A stretch of 64,000 nucleotides of DNA, taken from positions 8,677,552 through 8,741,551 of the forward strand of contig NC_089740.1 in assembly GCF_035083965.1 (NCBI RefSeq). Direction: 5' to 3'. This stretch comes from Branchiostoma lanceolatum (taxonomy: Eukaryota > Chordata > Leptocardii > Amphioxiformes > Branchiostomatidae). The notes below the pieces were generated by a model, which saw nothing but the letters and a program-made list of their open reading frames with translations, was not told where the DNA came from and did no database searches. Below, piece after piece: positions 44,901 to 55,065 of the stretch. Every line of letters begins with the position of its first letter. Position 1 is the first letter of the stretch. A program made the position numbers and the translations under genes.

Positions 44901-45652
44901 GTTTTTAATTCAGAATATTTGCAGTCTTGGTGCCAAAACTCTACAATATTTTTTGTAACAAGTAACATAACAACACAACAAACTTTGAAAAACAACTTTA
45001 ACACGACTAGAATGTTCTCCAGACGTGTAGGCGGGCATCTGAAAATATTTCGTAGAACGGTAGAAGAAAAACGCCCTTCTGTCTAGACATGGGGTCACTA
45101 CACGAACCACCGGCATTGAAATAATTTATAATCCCCGTGGACACAAACAGTCCTTAGTTTCGGAAAACTTCCAGCCCTTCTATGACCTTCTATTAATCGG
45201 CCAGTAAATGGACTAAGGTCTACTGTGTTCTGGATAGGTTTACACACTTTCGGCGCAATCCGTACGATTTGTGCTGTTGCTGCACCATTTTCATCGAGGC
45301 CATGACAGAGCTAACGACGACACGGGTCTACCACAACCTTTTACAAACAGCTAAATCTTGTTACCACGGGCACGATGTAAGACATTAGCTTGATTTAAAG
45401 AAAATGATAATAGAACAACACATTCAAAAGCAAAAAATTCAACAACAACAAAATAAAAAAAATAAAAAGTCAGTGCATGTGAACTGTCTCGATCTATTCC
45501 AGTTGACTTTTCTGCGACTCGCACGCACTTATATGTATGCTAAAATAAGAGGACAAAGAGTTGAGAAAACTCACGTCTATGTCGTCGACAGAGTAAGAGC
45601 TTCGCGGTGTGTCGTAGATGGGCTGGAACGCGGTGCCGTCCTGATCCGTCAT
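31921..45652 (-). CDS. Type II membrane protein with GON-like ectodomain, complete, 12 exons
   Basis: The exons are 45575-45652, 43377-43491, 41441-41518, 39741-39842, 38983-39155, 38259-38389, 37191-37408, 36047-36231, 34833-34935, 33989-34098, 33323-33415 and 31921-32112; phases agree, giving 525 aa. There is no signal peptide. Residues 1-145 form a cytoplasmic tail with PIYDTP, a PPPPP run and a basic stretch ([10 protein letters not shown]). A membrane span lies at about 146-166 ([18 protein letters not shown]). Outside follow a heptad-like stretch ([10 protein letters not shown]), a His-rich turn, an acidic stalk, and from about residue 299 a Cys-containing domain: [40 protein letters not shown] and SCGGF. 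These match in order the GON domain of ADAMTS9/20 (SCKE, VYCAGM..SPKEY, F.K.R.DL, DL.FA, CGGYCGKC). A proline-rich C-terminus follows. GON domains are known in secreted metalloproteases but here there is no protease. Function unknown; the GON call is moderate. Confidence 0.75.
32178..32472. repeat. (TG)n/(GTGC)n microsatellite cluster in the last intron of the GON-like gene
   Basis: Nearly 300 bp of TG, TGCG and TGTA units. Cys/Val or Thr/His frames on either strand are artefacts. Confidence 0.95.
32690..32970. other. AT-rich segment with LINE-tail-like words
   Basis: AATGAATAAATGAATGGTTT followed by ATTCGATTAAAAG resembles the 3' ends of non-LTR elements, but no reverse-transcriptase reading is preserved. 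Intronic. Confidence 0.3.
33050..33311. mobile_element. Inverted-repeat MITE-like element in GON-like intron 11
   Basis: The left arm, from CTTAAAGACCC through CGCGGCACGCTGGCGGCGTC to GCTGCG, pairs with the right arm (CGCAGCGACACCGCCAGC ... AGTGAGAGGGGGGCTTAAG). Arms are about 55 bp and the spacer about 150 bp. No transposase is encoded. Confidence 0.85.
33805..33982. mobile_element. MITE-like element of the GTTCGCGGTG family beside a splice donor
   Basis: It has inner arms GCGTGGTTTTAATTTCG and a right end ACATTTCTGCATTTACAGTA, the same ends as 36382-36570. On the minus strand it begins 6 bases into intron 10 of the GON-like gene, directly after the donor GTGAAT. Confidence 0.8.
35330..35600 (+). 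mobile_element. tRNA-derived SINE-like element
   Basis: It has a box-B-like GAGTTCGAACCCGGGCT at 35377-35393. A shared tail domain follows (ACCCTTGGGAAAGGCACTTA, ACTTCACTCAGGTGTAA). The same tail words occur at 40575 and 62718. It lies in intron 8 of the GON-like gene. Confidence 0.65.
35923..35977. repeat. (CA)n microsatellite
   Basis: About 50 bp of CA, just after exon 8 of the GON-like gene on the transcribed strand. Confidence 0.95.
36258..36760 (-). mobile_element. LINE 3' end fragment interrupted by a MITE
   Basis: TTATTGCACGA...ACAATGTATGGCAACAAC occurs at 36274-36310 and again at 36572-36613. 36700-36750 resembles the 26630-26820 LINE tail (GGGCTAATCATGAGTGCCAT, AGAGCATTCCATG). The MITE at 36382-36570 sits inside it, so it inserted later. 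Confidence 0.6.
36382..36570. mobile_element. Full-length GTTCGCGGTG-family MITE
   Basis: Its ends CTGTAAATGCGTGGTTTTTA and ACCACTGCGGAAATTTCAGC...ATTTACAGTA form terminal inverted repeats (CTGTAAATGC / GCATTTACAG). The interior is a further palindrome around GCGCTACAGTC. Relatives lie at 25835, 33805, 42650 and 60667. Confidence 0.85.
36988..37162. repeat. (CCAA)n tetranucleotide array
   Basis: About 170 bp of ACCA/CAAC units with some CAAA steps, only about 30 bases past the donor of GON-like exon 7. Frames reading WLVG or TNQP are artefacts. Confidence 0.97.
37905..38130 (+). repeat. Dispersed repeat (GGGCGGTGGGTTGTTAATCC family)
   Basis: It matches 57330-57490 in order: GTAGGGG--GTGGG-TGTTA, GTGTCTA-GGCA-GGTATTG, ACCTCC-CAACC, TTACAC-T--GTGGAGT and CAG-CGTGT-AAGTGC. 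The family is not identified. Confidence 0.7.
39187..39272. repeat. Hairpin repeat near the acceptor of GON-like exon 5
   Basis: The left arm AATAAGCCAATAATAGTTAC then TCAAGCAACTGGATAA pairs with the right arm ATCCAGTTGCTTGAGTAACT then ATTTTTGGCTTATC. Arms are about 36 bp around a loop of about 14. It lies 32-117 bases upstream of the exon 5 splice acceptor on the transcribed (minus) strand. Confidence 0.9.
39484..39671. mobile_element. Long-hairpin MITE with CTCCAAGCAG termini
   Basis: The ends ACTCTCCAAGCAGGGGAGT and ACTCCTCTGCTTGGAGAGT are inverted repeats. Inner arms GGCTGGTTTTTGACGCG and GGCGTTTTTGTCGGACTTTC pair with CGTCAAAAACCAGCC and GAAAGCCCGACAAAAACGTC, so almost the whole element folds. 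It lies in intron 4 of the GON-like gene and is related by its ends to 6711-6858. Confidence 0.9.
40478..40625 (+). mobile_element. Degraded SINE-like fragment
   Basis: GTTCTGGGTTGGAATCCCAG resembles a decayed box B. It is followed by the shared tail GTCCTTTGGAAAGGCACTTT and TTTCCTCACTG, as at 35430 and 62720. Confidence 0.5.
41336..41412 (+). repeat. Dispersed repeat fragment (CAACTGGA ... GTTTCAGACAG family)
   Basis: It starts with the same AGTAACTCAAGCAACTGGAT word as the hairpin at 39187 and continues CGTTTCAGACAGC...CTTTCGTCAGT as at 14085. It lies about 30 bases from exon 3 of the GON-like gene. Confidence 0.65.
41745..41813. repeat. (TG)n microsatellite
   Basis: About 70 bp of TG with CG steps, in intron 2 of the GON-like gene. 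Confidence 0.95.
42650..42729. mobile_element. Decayed GTTCGCGGTG-family MITE end
   Basis: TTTCACCGTAGAAAAGG, TTTGAAATCACTGCGAACAT and ATTTACAGTAAC correspond to the right half of 36382-36570. Confidence 0.5.
44585..44805. repeat. Minisatellite, 25 bp unit, about 9 copies
   Basis: The unit is CAGAAAACTAGGGGG plus CTTAGCACTA. Variants AACTAGGG and AATTGGGG partly alternate, suggesting a two-unit higher-order period. It is in intron 1 of the GON-like gene. Confidence 0.95.
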
Positions 45653-48029
45653 CTGCCCGGGCTCGTGTGGAGTGGCTCAGGGGCGGCGGAAACAGCCAGG
45701 CACACCAAACTGGTGAGACGGCGACTTATCACTATTCAACACTTGCTGCAACGCAGGTGCGCCTTAGCCCTCTTCGCAGACTTCTAGCACTGCTGGCGGT
45801 TATCTTTATTGGGGCGCTGGTTCGCGATTTTCAACGTAGGCCAGGTTCTCTAATGCCGGAGAGATCGTTCTAGGCGCGCAAAAACTATCTCCCCGGCACT
45901 AGTTGGCTTATGATGAATCAGCGTTTCCCCCCAAAATAACGACCACCGCTTCTAGAAGTCTGCGAAGGAGGCTACAGTAGGTGCACCTTAGTACACGTAG
46001 GCCCTTTGTTCCGCCATGAATACGCATGGTTCTGTGAAGGAGGCCTACTAAGGCCCCGTCATGTATATAGGTCGTAAGACAGATATACGAGAGTGTAAAT
46101 TGAGTACAGTCGCGTCCTTGTAGTACAAAATTGAGCCATCTTTTCACGGAAAATCTTTTCCGATCCTCTGTGAGCATTCATGATTGTGTGAGTGAGGGCC
46201 CCGTCACGTACGTGTCGTCAGACAGTTGTGAGAGAGGAGACACTCTCGTAACTTTGTCGAACAAACTGAACCCCTCTTTTGGCACTTTCAGAATTGCCAC
46301 AACAGAATACAATTTGATTCACCAGGCAGTGTGTCTGGGTATCATAAACAACAAATACAGGCGTCAAAACTCGTTATAAAATCCATTAAAGATTAACAGC
46401 ACAAAATCTGACACATTATCCTTCATGAAATTAAAAGTGACCGATCGTTCTTTCGAACTTTTGGAGGTGGAAAAAATGAAAAATATGAAAACACAATATA
46501 CTTAGAACCGCTATCGTATTACTTGATAGGCACGGATATAAAAAAATCACATTTAAGCAAAAACAGAAAAAAGCAAGAAAAAAACAGTGCCTGTCTTAAT
46601 TTTAGTAAGAAAGACTATATCGATATCATATAAGGTTACGTATGCGACAGTTCTAAAGAGGTCAATGACGTCAGCGTTTCCATGGATACGGGATTCCAGC
46701 GAAGAAAATTAGTCTGGTCTGCCTCCATTGCGCAAACCGTTGTCATGGTAACGGGGTCACTGTAGGCTATGGGGTGTACGTAGTTACGAAGTAGTGATGA
46801 TAACTAAAACAAAATGAGTGCAAGATAATAATAGATGTCACATTTCAGAGTATGCAATTATATTTCAGGCTTCAATATCGCAACATGTATTCGTTTGGAA
46901 TGTAAGAATATCTTAGCTAAACTTCAAGCGGATCTTTGGTGCATTAGAATCATAAATCTTTAAAATCTTAGCTACTGTCTGTTTTTGGCACGTAAACATT
47001 TGACGAAATTTTCAAGGATAAAACGCTATTAACATGATTGTGTGTCAGAAAGAAAAGAAAAACGGGGAAGCTAAAACGTTCCGAGTTTACCCCCTAACAT
47101 CTGCTTGGAGATTACTTACTTCTAACTGTCTTTCTTCAAGGTTATATGGATTATGCGAGCAGCGCAGGTAACCAAACCCGTAGGTATGAAAATATCCATA
47201 AGCTTTGCGGAAATAAGATTAATGTGTTAGTCTGTGGGAATGTTTTAAATGAAGGTAATAGAATTACTGCAGTTGAATTCAGGAGCAGAGTATATACTGA
47301 GCAAATCAGGCGTTCTCAAGGTTGACACCTCCGTCCTTCATGTGTATAATCTGGTTGCCGGTTTCTCTCAGGGTTCTAAGCTGGCTTTGCTCGGCTACGG
47401 TAAGCTTTCACCCCGCTAGCCTGTGTTTACAAAAGCTCTCGGCCGGAGGTTACTGACCCCCACCCCAACACAGGACCGGCTGGCCACTAGGAGCGCGATT
47501 CGTCAGGTTATCACCCCGCCTGGTCAACTCAGCCGCCTCGGTTAATTTTCATTTACTTGCTTGAGACAGTAATTTGAGTCATATCACAAAGGGTCAACCT
47601 CAGGGGGTTGAAGCAAATTTATTTTCTCGGGGCTTGTTAGCCCTAAAGCCGAGGAGGTACATATACTGTGTGTGGCCAATTCGTTGCAACGCGTGGTGGC
47701 CAACTCTTATTGAAACCTTTCTCATTTTCTTTGTTTGTATCCGTCAAAATATCTGCATTGCATTACTGTGACCATGCTTGAAAAGAATAAGATATACAGT
47801 TAGATATATGCTTTACAAAGGCTTGATGAACATATAGCTCAAAGTAATAAGCATCTTTATTGGTAATTCATAAAATGGTGAGGTGGTCATTTGTTTGGCT
47901 GTATTCAACTGTCACGCGGCGCTAGCAAACAATACATGAAATAGCAAATTGCTATCACTTGTCTTTTTAAGATAAAGAATACGTATAGATTGAATATGCT
48001 GGCCAGTTCTGATATAACTTTTATAGTGG
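45653..48029. other. Intergenic region upstream of the GON-like gene
   Basis: It should hold the GON-like promoter and the 3' UTR of the TRIM-NHL gene. An isolated hairpin-family end (CATCTGCTTGGAGATTAC) is at 47098. No exon-like open frame with domain content was seen. Confidence 0.55.
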
Positions 48030-49883
48030 TTAGTAATTATCAAAGATGAGTACGGCTTCAGGGCCATGAAAGTCGCTTCTTGTAACCACAAGTTGGCCGC
48101 TCCGTGCAACAGCGACCCCTACCGGATTGGTCACGGCAGTGACGGCGTGTCGCACGAAACGTCCTTGGCCGTCGAACACTTCGACCCGGTTGTTTTCTTC
48201 GTCCGCCACGATGATATTTCCCGCGGAATCCGTGCAGACCCCACGCGGTCCTTTCAGCTCGCCCTCGCCGCTTCCCTCACTTCCAAACGAGCGCAGAAGT
48301 TTTCCTTTGTCGGTAAAAACAAACACCATGTGCTTTGCCGTGTCAGACACCAAAATGTCTCCATCTTGACTCACAGTTATGTGCTGTGGGTTTTGCAAGC
48401 CGCAGTCCGCACCCTTGATCAAATGAACTACCCTTCCATTCAGATTGAACATCTTGACGTCACGTCCGTCTATCACCATGACGTACTTCCGGTCAGTATT
48501 CACAGCTATGTCCTTTGGGTTTTCAAACGTGACAATCTTTCCAATGTACTTCCCAGTGGTGCTATAGAGGGCAACGGCGAATCTATTAGAAGAACTTGCA
48601 GTCGACTCTTTCTGTCCTATCACCCAAAGGTTATCATCCCAACCTACCGCTACCGCAAACGGTCGTACAGAGAGAGGCCAGAATTCGGTTCCTCCCTCGA
48701 TCATCGTTGTTATCTGTCCCAGGTATTGTCCGCGATGGTCTACCTTCTTAATTCTGTAATTGCCCTCGTCTGCAATAAACAGTACGTTATTCTGAGACAC
48801 GGATACACGGCCAGGGTTGTTAAATTTCCCCTGCTCGAACCTAACAACTATGGCTGAGAAGTTAATATTGTACAAAGCGAGAGCAATGGACAAACCGACA
48901 ATCAACTGAAGAAAGGACCGCCTCCAAGCCGTGCTGATGTCAACTCCAGCGGTTTTGTTTCCGCGTGTCGAATCTGCGGTTGTGATTGTAGAGTCCACTC
49001 TCAGTTCACCCATTTCTTGAATCTTCACATTCATGCCTTTGGGTTGGAATGAGGTCACTCGAGTTTGCATTGAAATCGGAGTAGTTTGTTTTTCCTTATA
49101 ATCCTCAAAAGTTCTAGATAACTGAATCCCCTGTCGGAGAAAGTCTCCTCCACCTTGCTCCATCGCCTTTTCCGTTTTGTCACAAGCGCTGGACAACTCA
49201 GCAACCTGTTTCAGGAGATTGTCTTTTTTCTCTTCAAGTCCTGCGATATTCTGTTGGTGATTTTTGTCTACTTCTTCAAGTAGCCATTCTTTCCTCTCAG
49301 TCAACTGTCTGATCAACCCATCGAAGGCCCCCGTGACTTCCCCCTCAACTTTTTCCTTGTTTTCGTTGACCGTGTCTTCTAGAGTCCGGAGCTTTCTCAG
49401 GAATGCACAGTCTGTTTGCAGGTACGAGCGCCCTCTTGCGATAATGTCCGTAAACGCAGCCTTCTTTGTCTCCGCTGCTTTTCTAGCCGTTGTCACGGTG
49501 TGAGTTGGATGTTTTTCGTCCCAACATTCGCTACAAATAACAGCTTCACAGTCTGTACAAAAGAGTTTCAGTTCTTCAGAAGGGTGAGCACCACACTGGC
49601 TCTCATATATCGCCGTACCTTGCTCTAGAACCGTGTCACATAGACTTGAAATGAAATGGTTATCCGGAAGTCCGGCGACCCCAGCCGGTCCCAACACGGC
49701 ATGTCGGCGGCAAGTTGGGCACTGGAACCCCGGGCGAACCTCGGCATGGTCGCGTAGACATTCCTCGCAGAACGTGTGTAGACAGGGAAGCGTCTTGGGC
49801 TGATGAAAAGGCTCCAGACAGATGCTGCAAGACAGGAATTCGTCCCGTACCTGCTTCCGAAAACTTGCCTCTGTGTCCGCCAT
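48030..49883 (-). CDS. TRIM-type RING/B-box/coiled-coil/NHL protein with a membrane segment
   Basis: A single uninterrupted frame of 617 aa. A RING finger (C3HC4) lies at about 19-60: CSICLEPF, CLHTFCEEC, CPTC. A B-box 2 lies at about 97-128 (CGAHPSEELKLFC, CSECWDEKH). A coiled coil covers about 150-255. A hydrophobic stretch lies at about 323-340 (SFLQLIVGLSIALALYNI). From about 350 to the end are NHL-type beta-propeller repeats: FNNPGRVSVSQ, LFIADEGNYRI, GEGELKGPRGVCTD, IIVADEENNRVEVFD. Family knowledge: TRIM-NHL proteins are E3 ubiquitin ligases whose propeller binds RNA or protein. No filamin domain is seen where TRIM2/3/71 have one; the hydrophobic segment occupies that place. Lack of introns fits either an ancient single-exon TRIM or a retrocopy, but the frame is intact. 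Amphioxus genomes are known to hold large TRIM families, so no orthologue is named. Confidence 0.92.
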   Translation of the reverse strand: MADTEASFRKQVRDEFLSCSICLEPFHQPKTLPCLHTFCEECLRDHAEVRPGFQCPTCRRHAVLGPAGVAGLPDNHFISSLCDTVLEQGTAIYESQCGAHPSEELKLFCTDCEAVICSECWDEKHPTHTVTTARKAAETKKAAFTDIIARGRSYLQTDCAFLRKLRTLEDTVNENKEKVEGEVTGAFDGLIRQLTERKEWLLEEVDKNHQQNIAGLEEKKDNLLKQVAELSSACDKTEKAMEQGGGDFLRQGIQLSRTFEDYKEKQTTPISMQTRVTSFQPKGMNVKIQEMGELRVDSTITTADSTRGNKTAGVDISTAWRRSFLQLIVGLSIALALYNINFSAIVVRFEQGKFNNPGRVSVSQNNVLFIADEGNYRIKKVDHRGQYLGQITTMIEGGTEFWPLSVRPFAVAVGWDDNLWVIGQKESTASSSNRFAVALYSTTGKYIGKIVTFENPKDIAVNTDRKYVMVIDGRDVKMFNLNGRVVHLIKGADCGLQNPQHITVSQDGDILVSDTAKHMVFVFTDKGKLLRSFGSEGSGEGELKGPRGVCTDSAGNIIVADEENNRVEVFDGQGRFVRHAVTAVTNPVGVAVARSGQLVVTRSDFHGPEAVLIFDNY

Positions 49884-50362
49884 CTTGTGTTTTGATTGAC
49901 CGCACCCCAGTTAGGGGGACGATTACAAATTGTACGAAAGGGGTGCGTTTAGAAAAAAAAGTTCGGGGAAATTTACAAAGGTCTAGATGTAGTCTTTTAA
50001 ATAACCCTTTTCGTTTAAGTCAAATCTTTTAACCCAGCTTTTAGAGAGAAATTGGAGCTAATCTTTTGGTATATTGTACGAGCTTTACATTAAGAATTTC
50101 CAGGTAAGCATTATTATCAATGGGTCAAATGTTACCTGCGTATCACAAACATGTGATATGATATTAGAAGTTTTACAGACTGCACGCCCACACATTCAAT
50201 GAAGTACATTGAACGGTGAACATTTTAAGAGTAGCCTTACATCCAATGATAAATATTAATTTTTTTTCAAAGCCAAACACACCTGTACTTTTTGTGTTTG
50301 TTTGTTTTAGGTGTTTGCACGTGTGTGTGTGTGTATGTGTGTTTTTCATTTGTATGTATGTA

Positions 50363-50430
<68 letters not shown>

Positions 50431-53174
50431 TGTCTGTCAGTGGAGCGGTACAGTGCACTGTTAGTTAGATTACCTCTAAGTCTATTCAATTCAGTCAATT
50501 TGATTTCCTGAAGGACATACACTGCAACGAATTTAAACTTCTTCGACGGTTCGTCATTGTCTTATTTGTCATTGCCTCATTCTTTCAAGATCAGTGTATG
50601 AGTTATTGTACTGGATTAAAATGCCGCACATTGTTGGACCATATTTTTTCTTCTTGTCCCTCCCTCCCTCCAACACATCGTTAGATATATGAATTAAAAA
50701 CGATCTGAAACGTTTTATTTCTCTTAGAATGATACAATTAAAGCAGCACCAGCTGTGGTGACTGTAAGGTGTTTTACACTAAATTACAGTAGAACCGCGA
50801 CTGGAATGTGCCCCGAATGTATAGTTCACAGTACAAGCGTGACGAACCGGGTACTGAATTATTTACAGAGCCGTCCCGCTCTACATCCCTATTGGATTAA
50901 GGGTTATTTTGGTCAGTCCGCTACAAGAGCCTAATGCACTTTTGAACATGGGTAATTGCATTACAAAAGAGGTAGAATTATATCTTTAGACATGCCAGAT
51001 GTATATCCAAGGTCTATATTCCCGTCAACATTTTGGTTTGTGTAAACTGAAAAAAAGCAAACAAGAAACAACAACAAAACAGCATTGTTTCTATTTCAAG
51101 CAGATGTCAACAATTCAGTTTGCGTAAGCGAAAAAAAAAACAAGCAAACAAAAATCAACAGTATTGTAGCTATCTCGAGCAGACGTTATGGAAGGAATGA
51201 CGTAACGTCTTCTCACTACTTAGTTCTATCGACAGTTAACACCTGCTGCAGAAAAATAACATCTCACAATAATTCCTCCTGACATCTGCTTGAAGATACG
51301 CCCGCGGGGTCACGTACGCGCGAACGGCATGATGGGACGACACGTAAAGGTCAACGTCCGGAAGTGAAATCGTGACGGTACAGAACCGAACAGCGCTACA
51401 TTCAACATGTAAAACCGGGACACTCTACACCTGGACACAGTACAACTATACTGAAAAGGTAGGCAACGTTTCCGTTGTTTTAAGGATACGCTACGATCCA
51501 CTGTTTTGTCTGAAATCGTCTGGAAGGGACGAAACAATATGTAGTAGTCGGACTGAATGAGTCAGGTGGTTGTAGCATGACGTTACGACTCGCTGGGTTT
51601 AAGCTTAAATCAATAACAAATGCATATTGACTGGCACTACAACTGGACGGACCCCAAACATATTTGCTAAATTCTACAAATACTCATAATGCATGATAGC
51701 GCAAGAGGGATTCAAAATTTACAAATGGTTAGTTACGTGTACTGCTGACATCATAACGTTGTCGAGTTAATCATTTATGATATTTGTTTGCGCGGCTCGC
51801 AAGTTGAGGGCAACCATATATATATATTCGCATATCCACATGAGTGTAGCACACAGATGTTATTTGTATACAAAAACGGCTGCTAGCTTTATTCTATAAC
51901 GCTATGTAATTATACCAACGTATTCACGGTTTATAACACAAAGAATGGGGGGGACCTTTGACCTATTCGTGTAATAAGCCCCTAGGCAAACGAAGTCCCC
52001 TGCATTCATGCAGTATTCCATTGTGTCCGTTGCAAGACAAGCGATGTTCTCATATTGCAGAACTCGTTGCCGCCAAGTTTTGCATCATCATTAGATAGCT
52101 TTAGAAAACACAGTTAGATGTGCAAAGGTTAGGTGTGACAGGTCGTTCAGTGTAATATAGCCAGCTGCTGCTCCGCCGCAGGCCTGTGAAGCTGGTGTGT
52201 TATACTACTTATACCGAAGGGCGGTTGTACCGGCTATATAGATATAGATACAGATACAGAACACTGACAATTGCAAGCTTGAAAGATAGATAAAATCTAG
52301 GAATTATAAATACTGTATTTTACCGAGCTTTAATTATACAGGACATACCCACCCATAAGGCCCGCCATTCTTTGTTGACCTTTGACATACAAAAGTCTTT
52401 CCAGTGGCCAAGCATTAACAAAGAAATCCTTTTTTTTCTGCGTACAAAATATGTCGGCGCACCTGTTTGTTTTTCTTGAGACCGTGGATGGCTTTTGGGG
52501 AATAAGAACGCTGAGGTCATAGCTTGTGGGGCTGGAAGAAACAAGGTAGTCAGGCGTACGGGTAAAATAGTACCCGTTGTTTTCGATAGATTAACATGAC
52601 GGATAATAAAAACAGCGACCAATAAACGAATAAACAAACAAAAACAGACTACTAGTATTATGTTAGCATTTTTCTACGGACACTTTGTAACTTGTTTATG
52701 ATTGATGTGATTTTTGTTTTAATGAGTGCGCGAGAAAGATAGAAAGAAAGAAAAGGACAGAAAGAATCTACATAGATTGGTAAAATCATAAATATTCCAA
52801 TTCATATTCTTTCCGTAGGCTTCTACATCTCTTTTGTCTTCTGAGATGATTGATCATATCTGTAGCAGCAAAGAATTGTTAAATGTGTAGATAATTTATG
52901 AAGCAATGTGGAATAGTGTATGTATGAAAATGAATGTTTTATTGATTATGAGCAAGTGTACCATAAAAAAGATACAATATCGTGCAATCACGTTCAAGCT
53001 TATAAGCTAAGCTTAGAGATGTGCAACATTGTAAGTCGCTGTAACTGTAAATTGAATGCAAATCAGTGTCTCACTGCGGTATTTCAATGAATACATCTTG
53101 AATCATGATATCTTGGTTAACTAATGTGTTGTCTTAATACCCACAGATTAAAACGGACGACAGATATCTACGAA
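49884..53174. other. Divergent intergenic region between TRIM-NHL and GT62 genes
   Basis: Both promoters should lie here. A TG microsatellite sits at 50320-50432. A GTAGGC donor at 51459-51464 could end an untranslated first exon of the glycosyltransferase, whose coding exon begins after an acceptor at 53146; this is a guess. A hairpin-family end lies at 51285. No coding exon was recognised. Confidence 0.5.
50320..50432. repeat. (TG)n microsatellite
   Basis: A pure TG run of about 70 bp, preceded by TGTA and followed by TCTG steps. Confidence 0.97.
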
Positions 53175-54994
53175 ATGAAGAACGCAACTCTGATAATCTT
53201 CCTTCTCCTGGCGGGAAACGTGTTGACGATATTTTACGCCTTTTCTGGGAAGTTCAATACATTGGGCTACTACGTCAGAAGAGGATTAGCCAATCAGAGA
53301 GCAGATACAAGCTCCGACCGAGCAATCCCGACAGCTCACGAACATGTACACGATCTTTCCCGAATGTTACCGAGGCCAGTCGAATTCGAACACATCGAAG
53401 CGAACGACAGCGAGCCGCACAAGCCACGACTGCAACCGAAGGTTACCGAGTCCCCCGAGGAGCAAGAAGGCAGTGTCTTAATTCTCACACCCGTGGCTGG
53501 AAAAATCCGCGCAGTGCCAAGATACCTTTCGTTGCTTAAGTCTCTTACCTATCCACGATCTAAGATATCTATAGCAATCTTAATGAGTAACATACACGAC
53601 GAGGAGTCTTTACAGAACATACACTCTATGATGACGGAATTGAACGATAAATTCAAAAGTGCCAGACTGTTTAGAAAAGACTATGAGAACATTGTGACTG
53701 GCCCAGACCGGCACTCGGAATGGATGCAGAAGGAAAGGAGAAGGATTCTTGCACAGAGTCGGAACCAGTTACTTCTCAGGGCACTAGGGGCGGAACAATG
53801 GGTAAGTATTGTTGTAAATATGTATATGAAGCCGATAGGTATATTGTAAACATTGCACTAGAATGTGTGTTGAATCAATTATCACATTGATCTAACAGAA
53901 AAATGTATTCAAGGTAGATTTACCATTTACAAAACTATTAGGAAGCTGAAAAGATAACAATCGAAAACCGAAAACTTGTGCTGAAACTTGGAAAAATCTT
54001 GAAAATAAATTCATACAAAGTCCATCCCACGATCACTTGTGTCTCGTCCCTTTATAGAGGCAACCTGTTTTATACGAAAACCCCAGTCTACATGTATGTA
54101 TAATGTAGCCCCTACGGCAAGGATACATCAAATGAATGGCTAGAATATGGTAAATGATATTGCACTTTTAACCAAATTCGTCTTTTTATGTTGTTCATTG
54201 TTAGGTTTAGTAATGCCGGCCGTTGATGTATCGTACAGTTTTGCGTGAATAAACATGTATATAGACCTTACGGATGTTTACCGTACTCTTGGCAGGTTTT
54301 ATGGTTGGACTTTGACCTGATCGCCCTTCCACCGAACATCACCGAGACTTTGATAGAAGCCGACAAGCCCATAGTCGCGCCGCACTGTGTGTACGGACCT
54401 CAGAACGACACCTACGACCTCAACTCTTACAAGGTAAGCTTTCTTTAATACGTTACGTATATGAATCAAAATTGTACGTATCGTGCTTGCAGACAAGGTG
54501 TGATGATTGCAAACAAGATAAGATGCGACATGAAGCGCACCGTGGCCTAAAAAGAATGAGAAAACGCGGCCAACTAAAATAAATACATGTATGTGATATT
54601 AGTATATTTGACATTGCATACGACATATAACGTTACTGCTCAAAATTATAGAGCTACACGAAACGCAAATAGGTACAACAAAGCACAGTTTATGTAGCTG
54701 TCAGAATCATAGCTTAATTGTCTCAATCTGAACCAAGTTCATTTGTCTCGTATGTTGCGCTGTTTTATGATATTCCTAGTGCTTTCAACTTTCAAATTCA
54801 CCTAGTACAATGTGGGCCATTTTCACAAGTGAAGATATTTTTTCGTCTGCTATAACGTTATGTTTTCTTCACAGGAAACTAAAGATTTTCACCAGTGGAA
54901 GAGGCTGGCGCACAAGACTGACGAGGATCTCCTTCTAGCGGGGTACGCTGATTCTCCACCCGGCAGACTGTACATGCGGGACCTCAGGGGAAAG

Positions 54995-55065
<71 letters not shown>

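Noticed and set aside
48066-48857. 263-codon plus-strand frame
   Set aside because: Antisense shadow of the NHL region of the TRIM gene, which has clear domains in the other direction.
53124-53174. Upstream ATG at 53124 as GT62 start
   Set aside because: A CCCACAG acceptor follows at 53146 and the signal anchor begins right after the 53175 ATG, so 53124 is probably intronic.
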